Source of the DNA: a virus
Virus record (IMG/VR): IMGVR_UViG_3300017987_000085
Coordinates: 1-64,000 of that record
Length of the DNA stretch: 64,000 nucleotides
Reading direction: 5' to 3' (one strand)
Program-made: the position numbers and the translations under genes
Part shown: in pieces, positions 51,290 to 57,976 of the stretch
How positions within the stretch are numbered: position 1 is the stretch's first letter
How the letters are laid out: each line of letters opens with the position of its first letter
Notes under the pieces: generated by a model
The model's input: only the letters and a program-made list of their open reading frames with translations
Told to the model about the DNA's origin: nothing
Database searches by the model: none

Positions 51290-51582
51290 TTGGCTGCCTC
51301 CTTGCTGTGTGTGTACGCCAGAGCCCACTGCTCGACATCGGCAGGGTCCAATTCGATCGGGCCATAAAATGCCCCCATGCAGGGTTCCGTTTTGGCTACA
51401 TACTGCTTATGGTATGCCACGATCGCGTGTGCGAGAACCTGATTTTTGCAGGCTTCCTCTGCCGTAATTCGGCAATCAATATAGTCGTCCTTGCTCATTG
51501 GCTGGACGGCTTGAGTCAAAGCTACGTCGAATACGTCTCCTGTTCGGGTAGCACTGGCAAGCTGGTATTCTTGGGTCTGCAT
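51286..51582 (-). CDS. 98-residue hypothetical protein, first gene of minus operon
   Basis: It follows the minus-strand promoter directly, with AAGGAGGCAAACG before the ATG. The 98 residues (YIDCRITAEEACKNQVLAHA, YHKQYVAKTEPCMG) show no known motif. Confidence 0.6.
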   Translation of the reverse strand: MQTQEYQLASATRTGDVFDVALTQAVQPMSKDDYIDCRITAEEACKNQVLAHAIVAYHKQYVAKTEPCMGAFYGPIELDPADVEQWALAYTHSKEAAK

Positions 51583-51613
51583 CGTTTGCCTCCTTGTGGC
51601 TATCTGATATCGT

Positions 51614-51642
51614 ATACTACACTACTAGTATCGTATTGTCAA
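51614..51642 (-). promoter_or_regulatory. strong minus-strand promoter with inverted repeat
   Basis: Minus strand: TTGACA (51642-51637), 17-nt spacer, TAGTAT (51619-51614). Arms ATACTA and TAGTAT separated by CACTAC (51614-51631 as read on +) overlap the -10 and spacer, a probable operator. It drives the three minus-strand genes. Confidence 0.75.
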
Positions 51643-51659
51643 GAAGGGCGAGAGGAGAC

Positions 51660-51686
51660 ATCCGTCACGTTTTCGAGTGATCGGAT
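51660..51686. promoter_or_regulatory. operator-like inverted repeat between divergent promoters
   Basis: ATCCGTCAC and GTGATCGGAT pair except for one extra base, with an 8-nt spacer. The 9-mer ATCCGTCAC is also part of the inverted repeat at 57.93 kb, so one regulator may use both. Confidence 0.5.
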
Positions 51687-51711
51687 ATTCTGACATTCTG
51701 GCTTTCTAACG

Positions 51712-51739
51712 TTGTTCTGTTCCGCCTTTTCGCTATACT
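51712..51739 (+). promoter_or_regulatory. parA promoter, near-leaderless
   Basis: TTGTTC (51712-51717), 16-nt spacer, TATACT (51734-51739). Only 7 nt separate the -10 from the ATG at 51747, so the transcript likely starts at or just before the start codon. Confidence 0.6.
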
Positions 51740-51746
51740 GCTGTCC

Positions 51747-52532
51747 ATGGGCATGCAGGTCATTGCGGTGGCGAATCAGAAAGGCGGGGTGGCAAAGACG
51801 ACAACCGTTGCATCGTTGGCGGCAGCCTGGGCGGCGATGGGTCACCGTGTGCTGGCGATCGATCTGGATCCTCAGACTTCACTTACGGCAGCCACGCTTG
51901 GGGAAAGCTACGCAACGGGCCGCGAAGCCACACCAACGGCCTTCGATGCCCTCCAGGGCACAGAGTCGCTTCAATCGTGCCTGTGTGCTGCCTCAGAGGG
52001 GTTCTCCGTCACTATCGGGTCTTACAATCTGGTCGGCGCAGAGAAACTCTTCGGGGAGGATCACCCCGAGATGCGTCTCCGTGACGTGCTCGACCCGGTC
52101 CAGAGTGAATTCGATCTCGTGTTGATTGATTGCCCGCCAGGCCTCGGGATCCTAATGCTCAACGCCCTCACGGCAGCCAATCATGTGCTGATCCCCGTGG
52201 CGCCGCGCTACTTCGACATGCGCGGTCTGGCTTTCCTCCTTGACACGATTGACCGTGTGCGAGAGGCGTTCAACCCAGAGCTCGCGATCCTTGGGATCCT
52301 TCCGACCATCGTTCGCCGGCGATCGCGGCACAAGCGTCAGGTGATCGGCATCCTCCAAGATAGGTTCGGTGACTTACTCCTCGATCCCTCGATCCCAGAA
52401 ACGGTCCGCTTCTGGGAAGCGCCAAGTTCACTCTCCTCAATCCTCACGTACGAACCCGACTCACTCGGCGCCCGGGCGTATCGCCAGGTAGCTAAGGAGG
52501 TGCTCGAGCGTGTCTCAGTCGTCACGAGATGA
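51747..52532 (+). CDS. parA: ParA-family partition ATPase
   Basis: The protein has 261 residues, starting MGMQVIAVANQKGGVAKTTT with the deviant Walker A KGGVAKTT (residues 12-19) and its signature Lys. VLAIDLDPQTSLTAATLG and LVLIDCPPGLGILMLNAL complete the ATPase. ParA positions plasmid copies before division. No N-terminal HTH is present, so it is a small type-Ib-like ParA, which often pairs with an RHH-type partner. A small downstream gene overlaps it. Confidence 0.9.
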   Translation: MGMQVIAVANQKGGVAKTTTVASLAAAWAAMGHRVLAIDLDPQTSLTAATLGESYATGREATPTAFDALQGTESLQSCLCAASEGFSVTIGSYNLVGAEKLFGEDHPEMRLRDVLDPVQSEFDLVLIDCPPGLGILMLNALTAANHVLIPVAPRYFDMRGLAFLLDTIDRVREAFNPELAILGILPTIVRRRSRHKRQVIGILQDRFGDLLLDPSIPETVRFWEAPSSLSSILTYEPDSLGARAYRQVAKEVLERVSVVTR

Positions 52533-52863
52533 CACCGTGAATCGTAAGGGCGTCGACGTCCTGTTTGGTACTCGACAAGACGGAATATCTGAATCCCGAT
52601 CTGTTCGAAAAGCTGAACCCCCCTCTACCCGAAAAACAGAATCTCCGAATGTGCGAAAAGCTGAAAAGGAGAAAGACGCCTTCTACCTACTCAGCTCGAC
52701 GATCGACACGATCGAGACACTCCGGCAAGCACTTCGCCGTGAGCATGGTCTATCTCGTCGTGCAGCCTCCAAGTCTTCCGTCGTCGACGCGGCAATCCAT
52801 CTGATTGCCAACCAATCTGCCGCACTGGCTGCCTGGCTCAAAGATCATTCCACGGCTGATTGA
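52510..52863 (+). CDS. probable ParB-like centromere-binding partner
   Basis: The GTG at 52510 overlaps parA by 23 nt. The 117-residue protein has an N-terminal low-complexity part with three copies of an RKxE octapeptide (VRKAEPPSTRKTESP, NVRKAE) and a C-terminal helical domain (TIETLRQALRREHGLSRRAA, VVDAAIHLIANQSAAL). The place after parA and the size fit small ParB partners. The family is not certain. Confidence 0.6.
   Translation: MSQSSRDDTVNRKGVDVLFGTRQDGISESRSVRKAEPPSTRKTESPNVRKAEKEKDAFYLLSSTIDTIETLRQALRREHGLSRRAASKSSVVDAAIHLIANQSAALAAWLKDHSTAD
52595..52670 (+). repeat. 24-bp repeats in the parB-like gene
   Basis: Three units, about 24 bp apart, share the core CGAAAAgCtGAA near 52605-52672. 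Upstream of parA, at 51682-51735, lie similar ATTCTG/TTTCG words in the other orientation. These could be binding sites (a centromere) as well as coding sequence. Confidence 0.45.
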
Positions 52864-52888
52864 CTGGCTGTTCCTACTGTCCTATACT
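52860..52888 (+). promoter_or_regulatory. sigma70-type promoter
   Basis: TTGACT (52860-52865), 17-nt spacer, TATACT (52883-52888). It would drive the gene at 52904 with a leader of about 9 to 21 nt. The -35 begins inside the end of the parB-like gene. Confidence 0.65.
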
Positions 52889-52903
52889 CCATGAGCTTCG
52901 AAA

Positions 52904-53464
52904 GTGAGCCTGGGCATGGTGGCGGACAAACTGAAGGATCTCATCAACGACGACGACCAGCTCCGTATGTCGTATTGGGAACTACAGAAACGTGTCAAGC
53001 TCATCACGACTGATCCTCGATTCGATACCCTTGCTCCTCGTTGGTTCGATCGCAGCGGAGCACACGGCGCATGGCAAGTCTACGCCGCCGGCCGCACGAT
53101 CCTGCTCCGATTGCAGGAGATTGAGAGTGATGGCTGTTCAATCAATGCGGCACTCCAGCAACTTCTTGCAGAGATCCTCGAGTCTGCTTCCGCGGAAGAG
53201 GAGATCCCAGAATCATCTTCCCCGCAGTCCTCCGGCCCTGCTGCAGTCATGCTACAAGTGGAGCTTGACACGCTCCGGAGCGAACGGGATGACCTGCGCG
53301 GGCAACGCGACGATCTTCGCTTCGAACGCGATCGTCTCCTTGGGGTTATCGAATCGATGACGTTGGCGCTTCCGCGACCAAAGGATGTTTCTTCGATCGA
53401 CGCAGAATCCGAGCCCACAAGACCCAAGCGCCGTCTGTTTGATCGTCTCCTCCACCGTGACTAG
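52904..53464 (+). CDS. MerR-like/coiled-coil protein
   Basis: Start GTG at 52904 (or ATG at 52916). The 186-residue protein has a folded N-terminal part (YWELQKRVKLITTDPRFDTL, WQVYAAGRTILLRLQEIE) that looks like a MerR-type or partition-type HTH, then a coiled coil (LDTLRSERDDLRGQRDDLRF) and a basic tail. It may bind DNA as a dimer. The family is uncertain. Confidence 0.5.
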   Translation: MSLGMVADKLKDLINDDDQLRMSYWELQKRVKLITTDPRFDTLAPRWFDRSGAHGAWQVYAAGRTILLRLQEIESDGCSINAALQQLLAEILESASAEEEIPESSSPQSSGPAAVMLQVELDTLRSERDDLRGQRDDLRFERDRLLGVIESMTLALPRPKDVSSIDAESEPTRPKRRLFDRLLHRD

Positions 53465-53518
53465 CATGCAGTAGTCCTCCCGAGCTATACTCACTTCCCG
53501 GAAACTAGGAGGTGGGTC

Positions 53519-53812
53519 ATGAACGACAAGGACATGGTACGGCAAGCATCGACCCCTACAGAAGCTAGTGGGTTCAGCGTTGGCTCTTTCTTCACCGCCA
53601 TTGCATCCCTCTTGGTCTTGTTTTCCCAGCCTACGCTGGGTCTCGTGCTGGCTGTTTTGGCAATCACTCTCGCAGCCTTTGGTCTACGCCATCCCAACGG
53701 TAGATGGATGGCGGGAGTTGGATTGTCTCTGGGCTTGGTACATGTCGTGTTGTGGGTCTTTTTTGTAGGCGGGTTGATGCTGACAATGATCAATTGGGAG
53801 ACTCTAGGCTGA
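53519..53812 (+). CDS. small multi-span membrane protein (DUF4190-like)
   Basis: AGGAGGTGGGTC precedes the ATG. The 97 residues contain three hydrophobic segments: SFFTAIASLLVLFSQPTLGL, LAVLAITLAAFGL and GVGLSLGLVHVVLWVFFVGG. DUF4190-type proteins occur in bacteria and phages without known activity. A TATACT lies upstream (53485-53490 region) but has no clear -35. Confidence 0.6.
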   Translation: MNDKDMVRQASTPTEASGFSVGSFFTAIASLLVLFSQPTLGLVLAVLAITLAAFGLRHPNGRWMAGVGLSLGLVHVVLWVFFVGGLMLTMINWETLG

Positions 53813-53855
53813 AGTCGCCATATCTACACTTCTTGTCTAGGCTTTGGCGCCATTG

Positions 53856-53890
53856 TTGACATTTGGTCGTCTACATGTATACTGGTAGAC
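53856..53890 (+). promoter_or_regulatory. leaderless promoter with perfect inverted repeat
   Basis: TTGACA (53856-53861), 16-nt spacer, TATACT (53878-53883), ATG at 53891. Arms GTCTAC (53869-53874) and GTAGAC (53885-53890) flank the -10, a likely operator for autoregulation by the RHH protein that follows. Confidence 0.75.
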
Positions 53891-54103
53891 ATGCCTCAAG
53901 GGGAGAATGGAACGAATGAGCAACAGGCGAGGAGCACCACTATCCGTGTATCGCGCGATGTCCACGATGTGCTTTGGGACTTCGCGCGTTCTCGCAGGCT
54001 TCCACTGAAAGCGGTTGCGGAGACGGCAATCCTCACGTACGTAGAGTCTAATGAATCCTCTGTAGTACTTTCCAAGCAATCATCGCCCTGTTCGGGGAGA
54101 TGA
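53891..54103 (+). CDS. RHH-type repressor, leaderless
   Basis: The ATG lies 7 nt after the -10, so there is no room for a Shine-Dalgarno. The 70-residue product contains TTIRVSRDVHDVLWDFARSR, RLPLKAVAETAILTYVE, a ribbon-helix-helix like CopG/Arc repressors. It likely binds the inverted repeat over its own promoter. Confidence 0.7.
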   Translation: MPQGENGTNEQQARSTTIRVSRDVHDVLWDFARSRRLPLKAVAETAILTYVESNESSVVLSKQSSPCSGR

Positions 54104-54149
54104 GGGGGCAAAGGAAGACTGCAGATGGCCAAGCAAGGAAGGAGAGTCT

Positions 54150-55196
54150 ATGGGCGAGCAAGATCGAATACCCCCCTCAGTAGTGACACCAGAGGCACAG
54201 GACATGGCGCAACGACACGGGGCCCCGCCGGAGGAACCATCCCGAGAACCCTCTGCTGAGGTTATGCGAGAGGAGAATCAGGCGGATGAGGAAAGGGTAC
54301 AGCAACCTGAGGCAGCGCAACCCGGGACTGAACTAGACGAGTCAGCCCTTACGCCGACGTCAACAGATGGTGAAGTCGTGCCGGAGCCATCACGGTCGCT
54401 ACCTGCAAACCAACAGGGACCTACCGGCACTGCGGTTGCCACGGAGGCACCGCCTCCGCCGAAGGGTACCCAGTTCATCGACGAAGGGGATGTGTGGCTC
54501 GCTCGGGTTACTTTCTCCGGCAAGCTAGGCCGTTTCATTGATGAACTCACCGGGGAAGAGGAGAAAGAGTTCGCTGTTGTCCCCCTGCTCGTTTCGAAGT
54601 CTCGTGTCTACTTCTACGACGCGAGGCGCGATCCGGACGAATTCGGCGAGGCGGTAATCCTCTGCAAGAGCTCCAACGCGATGGAGCCAACAGATAGCCA
54701 TCCAAAGCTCTGGACAGTTCATGGCGTATCACCGGCGACGGTCTGCATGGATTGTCCTTTCTCGCAATGGGGTCCGAACAAAGAACGCCCGAAGTGTCGG
54801 CTAAGCTACAACTTCCTGTGCGTGAAGCCGGGAGAGACGGAGCCGTTCCGGATCTCTTTCCACAGCACTTCGACTCGAGCCGTTCGTCAGTTGCTTTCGC
54901 AGATCAAGCGATCCCGTCGGCCGATGTTTTCCTATATCCAGCGCTTACGCGCCGAAGAGCAAAAAGGCCCAGAGGGTACGTACTACTCGTTGGCTCTCGG
55001 GACACCAGAATGGATTCCCGACACCGATCTTGGGCTGTACGACGATCTCTACGACGAGATCATGCGGTATGGCGATGCAGATGTTATTGATCTGCTAGGT
55101 GGGGGGCGCACGATTCAAGCATCAGCAGGCACGTCATCCAACGGCAAGTCTTCACCGGCCCCACAACCGCGCAGCACCGAAGAGGTGCCCTTCTAG
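54150..55196 (+). CDS. SSB-like protein with acidic C-terminal tip
   Basis: The 348-residue protein has a disordered acidic N-terminus (about 110 residues), then a beta-rich central domain (GDVWLARVTFSGKLGRFIDE, SKSRVYFYDARRDPDEFGEA, VCMDCPFSQWGPNKERPKCR with a CxxC..C site) and a disordered end finishing STEEVPF. The tip EEVPF resembles the DDIPF tip that bacterial SSB uses to recruit partners. A phage ssDNA-binding role is likely but the family is not certain. Confidence 0.6.
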   Translation: MGEQDRIPPSVVTPEAQDMAQRHGAPPEEPSREPSAEVMREENQADEERVQQPEAAQPGTELDESALTPTSTDGEVVPEPSRSLPANQQGPTGTAVATEAPPPPKGTQFIDEGDVWLARVTFSGKLGRFIDELTGEEEKEFAVVPLLVSKSRVYFYDARRDPDEFGEAVILCKSSNAMEPTDSHPKLWTVHGVSPATVCMDCPFSQWGPNKERPKCRLSYNFLCVKPGETEPFRISFHSTSTRAVRQLLSQIKRSRRPMFSYIQRLRAEEQKGPEGTYYSLALGTPEWIPDTDLGLYDDLYDEIMRYGDADVIDLLGGGRTIQASAGTSSNGKSSPAPQPRSTEEVPF

Positions 55197-55227
55197 GCGA
55201 CTATAGGCATCAGGGGAGGAGGAACAG

Positions 55228-55575
55228 ATGGGCAATGCAACCTGCTGCAACGAAGCGGTGGTTTCTTTTGGCGATCCAGGGATTGAGCTTGGTCTGTTCA
55301 AGGGCACCGTCACAGCGTTACTGCATTCTCGGCGTATTGTCGGCCCCGGAGATCGGATTCATGCATCTCAGTTGGGGTTGAACCTAATCGTGGATCATGT
55401 CACGCCTATGACTGTAGCTGACGCTTCAAAGCATCATTGCTCAATGGGGTTCGCAACGGCAGAAGCCTTTCTCTTGGATTGGCGAGCTCGTCATCCACAC
55501 CGATCAAGTCTTGAGCGCATTGCCTACCTGATTGCTTTCCATCGTGCACCATCGATCGAGGAGCTTCCTGCATGA
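55228..55575 (+). CDS. small ASCH-domain-like protein
   Basis: The recurrent leader GGGGAGGAGGAACAG precedes the ATG. In 115 residues, LFKGTVTALLHSRRIVGPGD, IVDHVTPMTVADASKHHCSM and FATAEAFLLDWRARHP follow the ASCH fold, which binds RNA or modified nucleotides. It overlaps the next gene by 4 nt. Confidence 0.65.
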   Translation: MGNATCCNEAVVSFGDPGIELGLFKGTVTALLHSRRIVGPGDRIHASQLGLNLIVDHVTPMTVADASKHHCSMGFATAEAFLLDWRARHPHRSSLERIAYLIAFHRAPSIEELPA

Positions 55576-55799
55576 CCATCACCTACAAAGTCTACTATGT
55601 CGACCGCGCGCAACAGGAGCACGATCTGGCGCGCTACATTGCCAATCGAGAACTCGATCCACATCGTGATGAAGATCGTGAAGAGATCGTGACGTTCATC
55701 GAATCGACGATTGGGCAGCGCGAAGCGGAGGCATGGCTGCACTACGCGCCAGCCTTGGACGACAACGGCCTCGCAGAGACCGGAAGAGAGGAGGACTGA
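55572..55799 (+). CDS. 75-residue hypothetical protein
   Basis: Coupled to both neighbours. The acidic sequence (TITYKVYYVDRAQQEHDLAR, then REEIVTFIESTIGQREAEAW) is alpha/beta. No family is recognised. Confidence 0.55.
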   Translation: MTITYKVYYVDRAQQEHDLARYIANRELDPHRDEDREEIVTFIESTIGQREAEAWLHYAPALDDNGLAETGREED

Positions 55800-56149
55800 T
55801 GGGCTACCGACGAATCACGACTGAGGTCGACGTCTACTCGTGCGAACACTGCGGGTGGGTTGGCCCGGATCCAAACGCAAAGAAGGTTCCGAAGCTAGAA
55901 GAAGGCCAGATGGGACGATTGGCGCTAGGATCTCGCGAGGGGCGAGCATACCTGCGCTATGATTGTCCTCTGTGCAAGGCACCGATTCGGCCGTCTCCAC
56001 CGGTTGAGCTTCTTCGGGTAGCGTCGGTCGACGAGCTGCTCAACAGCAACGGATCGTCCTCACGGCGACATGCGCCGCAGGGCTCAGCGAACACCGACCC
56101 TGCGCCTGAGCCGGTTAGTAGTCCAGGCGTAGAGGACGGCGAGGACTAG
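55799..56149 (+). CDS. zinc-ribbon protein
   Basis: GAGGAGGACTG precedes the ATG. The 116 residues have CEHCGWVGPDPN and CPLCKAP (zinc ribbon), then a disordered tail. It is the last gene before the structured noncoding stretch. Confidence 0.6.
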   Translation: MGYRRITTEVDVYSCEHCGWVGPDPNAKKVPKLEEGQMGRLALGSREGRAYLRYDCPLCKAPIRPSPPVELLRVASVDELLNSNGSSSRRHAPQGSANTDPAPEPVSSPGVEDGED

Positions 56150-56156
56150 ACTATGG

Positions 56157-56219
56157 GAGCCGCAAGCCACCTACTCTACACCCGTCGAGCAGGGCTCCGA
56201 TCGAATGGTTTTGCGGCTC
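56157..56219 (+). ncRNA. long-range stem in structured intergenic RNA
   Basis: Perfect 9-bp arms GAGCCGCAA (56157-56165) and TTGCGGCTC (56211-56219) enclose 45 nt with an inner GAGC-AGG-GCTC hairpin. It is the 5' part of a 320-nt stretch with no convincing gene before 56471. A long frame (56153 on) crosses it but looks like chance before the HTH domain. Confidence 0.5.
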
Positions 56220-56223
56220 TTCT

Positions 56224-56301
56224 GCAGGGGAAGGATTTCAGGCTGAACGGAATCGAACCCCATGTTCAGCTTCCGGAGTTCGATTCTCCGGCTCTGCACC
56301 A
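56224..56301 (+). ncRNA. tRNA-like RNA (noncanonical or decayed)
   Basis: 78 nt of tRNA size. A perfect T-arm CGGAG-TTCGATT-CTCCG lies at 56274-56290 followed by GCTCTGC, A and CCA. The 5' end GCAGGGG pairs with GCTCTGC at six of seven positions (one G-U, one mismatch). The D and anticodon arms are not normal: GATT/AATC could be a D stem, but no loop with T33 and a clear anticodon forms. It may be a degraded tRNA, a tRNA mimic or a captured tRNA 3' end. Confidence 0.5.
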
Positions 56302-56396
56302 GCGACCCACCGTATTTCAGAACCAAAGGAAGGTGATACGAGCTACCAGATCTCGCGAAAAGGCTAGACGTTGCAGCGGTGGGTCGCTTTGCAACG
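56301..56396 (+). ncRNA. RNA element with two competing stems
   Basis: A perfect 12-bp stem joins AGCGACCCACCG (56301-56312) to CGGTGGGTCGCT (56377-56388). An alternative stem joins CGTTGCA (56369-56375) to TGCAACG (56390-56396). The two share no arm, but the second would enclose the right arm of the first, so both cannot fold simply together. This is the layout of a switch or processing signal. Confidence 0.55.
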
Positions 56397-56435
56397 CCTC
56401 AGTCAATGGAGCCAGACATCGGCAAAGCAGGCCTC

Positions 56436-56464
56436 TTGTTTTGATGCAATTCTGCAACTATACT
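56436..56464 (+). promoter_or_regulatory. leaderless promoter for the XRE gene
   Basis: TTGTTT (56436-56441), 17-nt spacer, TATACT (56459-56464), ATG at 56471. The 6-nt gap leaves no room for a ribosome site. Confidence 0.6.
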
Positions 56465-56470
56465 AAGGCC

Positions 56471-56740
56471 ATGGTTTTTGGAAAGGACTTGCAGAAAGCA
56501 CGCCAAGCATGTCAGTTGTCCGTCGGTCAAGTTGCTCGATCGATCGGCAAAGACAGGACGACCATTTGGCGATGGGAGAATGGAGTCACGTCTCCAACGC
56601 TGGATGATTTATCCGCATTGCTGAAGGCGTTCCCTGCCATCGCGTTTACTCCATTGCGAATCACACGAGGACTACACATCTGCTCGCTTGAGACATGTCC
56701 GGGGTATGTTCCCGACCAACGCGCACATGAGTTGAACTAG
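56471..56740 (+). CDS. XRE-family regulator, leaderless
   Basis: Starting at ATG 56471, the 89 residues contain a full XRE HTH: FGKDLQKARQACQLSVGQVA, RSIGKDRTTIWRWENGVTSP, TLDDLSALLKAFPAIAF. The rest has CSLETCPG and a polar tail. The frame is open far upstream, but the promoter and the domain border both favour this start. It may control early genes or lysogeny. Confidence 0.7.
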   Translation: MVFGKDLQKARQACQLSVGQVARSIGKDRTTIWRWENGVTSPTLDDLSALLKAFPAIAFTPLRITRGLHICSLETCPGYVPDQRAHELN

Positions 56741-56748
56741 GGGAGCAA

Positions 56749-57099
56749 TTGGAGAACATCAGATTGGAAGTGCCCGTCCTAGCACCCAAGGCACAGCAGG
56801 CAATTTCGGATTTGGCTAATGCGTGCAACTGCCAACCAGAGCTGGTGGAGCACTGGCTCCGCCCGCTGCTTACAGGCCTGACGCTAGATGACGTTGCGTT
56901 CATGGCTGCAGTCAATACATCGTTCCAAGGCAAGGTCTCAATCACACTCAACGGCGTGGGCCACATCGAGCACTTTGGCACAACCATTGATGGCCCCCGA
57001 GTCTTGGCTCTGATGGGGTGGCAGGACTGTGTACCTCAAAGCACTGGAGAGAAAGCTCGCTGCATCCGCCTTGTTGGAAAGCGAGCACAACTACTGTAG
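56749..57099 (+). CDS. 116-residue hypothetical protein
   Basis: TTG start at 56749 with AGGGGAGCAA upstream. The sequence is alpha/beta (APKAQQAISDLANACNCQPE, then FQGKVSITLNGVGHIEHFGT). No family is recognised. The next promoter overlaps its end. Confidence 0.5.
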   Translation: MENIRLEVPVLAPKAQQAISDLANACNCQPELVEHWLRPLLTGLTLDDVAFMAAVNTSFQGKVSITLNGVGHIEHFGTTIDGPRVLALMGWQDCVPQSTGEKARCIRLVGKRAQLL

Positions 57100-57102
57100 A
57101 AT
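57074..57102 (+). promoter_or_regulatory. probable promoter
   Basis: TTGGAA (57074-57079), 17-nt spacer, TAGAAT (57097-57102). The start site would be about 57109, just before the tandem repeats. Confidence 0.5.
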
Positions 57103-57113
57103 GCGTTGATTCT

Positions 57114-57198
57114 GAGGGTCACGAAACTCGTCTCTCACCGAGAGGGTCACGAAACTCGTCTCTCACCGAGCAACAACGGTGAGGGCGTTTTGCTTGAA
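57114..57198 (+). repeat. 28-bp tandem repeat and hairpin in a leader
   Basis: Two exact 28-bp units at 57114-57141 and 57142-57169, each holding CTCTCACC. They are followed by the stem CTCACCG (57163-57169 region) with CGGTGAG (57177-57183) and GGCGTTTT. CTCTC-ACC-GAGAG can also pair across the unit border, so two folds compete before the gene at 57208. This looks like an attenuator. Confidence 0.6.
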
Positions 57199-57207
57199 GG
57201 AGGAACA

Positions 57208-57768
57208 ATGAGAAACGTCATAGTGGCAATTCTACTGGTTGGATTGATCAGTTGCATGGCTGTGGCTACCATCCCTGGCTGGAATCGATCTGAGCTCATA
57301 CAGTTTATCCGTGATGAGATGACCCCACTCGAACACCTTCTTAAGCCAGGCGATGTCTTTGACTATGATCACCTGATCTTTGGCTCGTGCTATCTGAACG
57401 ATACCTGGGAAGAAGTCGTCTGCGTGCCATTGACCAATGAATCCACGTCCTACAAGGAAGCCATCGCACTGGGAGATCAGTACCTGTGGTCAGAGGTGGC
57501 CCCACTCATGCTGTACGGGTTCTACGTTCTGCCCCCAGTGGAAGCATTCCACAGCTTTGAAGCGAACACGCCATATCTTGCACGCGCAAGTGGTTGGGGA
57601 GAGGCAGAGTATGTGGACCAGAACGGCGCGTTTGTGCGAACACTACAAATCACGTGGGCTCGCCCGACAGGCTCGTACGCCTACGTCACCATGATGCCTC
57701 ACGGCGGCATGTCCAATATCGTGTTCCACATGACAACGAGCGGATGCGCAACGACGAACCAGAATTAG
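57208..57768 (+). CDS. secreted 186-residue protein
   Basis: GAAGGAGGAACA precedes the ATG. The first ~21 residues are a Sec signal (RNVIVAILLVGLISCMAVAT); the Cys at 16 does not give a perfect lipobox. The mature protein (SELIQFIRDEMTPLEHLLKP, GDVFDYDHLIFGSCYLNDTW, SYAYVTMMPHGGMSNIVFHM) has no known domain. It is a monocistronic unit with its own leader and a strong 3' hairpin pair, suggesting an accessory (moron) gene. Confidence 0.65.
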   Translation: MRNVIVAILLVGLISCMAVATIPGWNRSELIQFIRDEMTPLEHLLKPGDVFDYDHLIFGSCYLNDTWEEVVCVPLTNESTSYKEAIALGDQYLWSEVAPLMLYGFYVLPPVEAFHSFEANTPYLARASGWGEAEYVDQNGAFVRTLQITWARPTGSYAYVTMMPHGGMSNIVFHMTTSGCATTNQN

Positions 57769-57811
57769 CCCCAGCAAAGCTGGGGAGACCGGGTGCTGCC
57801 AACACCCGGTC
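57769..57811 (+). terminator. tandem hairpins, probable terminator
   Basis: CCCCAGC-AAA-GCTGGGG (57769-57785) is followed one base later by GACCGGGTG / CACCCGGTC with a 7-nt loop (57787-57811). No T-run follows. They sit directly at the stop of the secreted-protein gene and probably end or protect its mRNA. Confidence 0.6.
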
Positions 57812-57898
57812 GGAACAAATGAGCACAGTGACTCGAAAGTCACCATACCGGCACGGGCAGTATACCGACATGCTCTGCGGGCGACAAGAGACCAACAC

Positions 57899-57944
57899 TT
57901 GACGCCCGCGGGGTGTGTCGAGTAGAGTGTGATATCCGTCACAC
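57899..57944 (+). promoter_or_regulatory. promoter with inverted repeat past -10
   Basis: TTGACG (57899-57904), 18-nt spacer, TAGAGT (57923-57928). GTGTGA (57927-57932) and TCACAC (57939-57944) form an inverted repeat around TATCCG, where the transcript would start. It includes ATCCGTCAC, shared with the 51.66-kb element. Confidence 0.65.
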
Positions 57945-57976
57945 TGGACGGTACGCAACAGGGGAAAAGGAACAAT

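Noticed and set aside
53919-54011. Second frame starting ATGAGC after GGGGAGAATGGAACGA
   Set aside because: The leader fits the recurrent motif, but the frame ends after 30 codons without a motif, while the other frame encodes a clear RHH domain.
56188-56301. Alternative tRNA with 5' arm GCAGGGC at about 56189, or a tmRNA
   Set aside because: GCAGGGC pairs fully with GCTCTGC, but the intervening 77 nt do not form regular D and anticodon arms, and no tag frame or pseudoknot series typical of tmRNA is seen.
56153-56470. Long open frame upstream of the XRE domain
   Set aside because: It crosses the RNA-like structures, has no ribosome site, and the real domain starts at a leaderless ATG.
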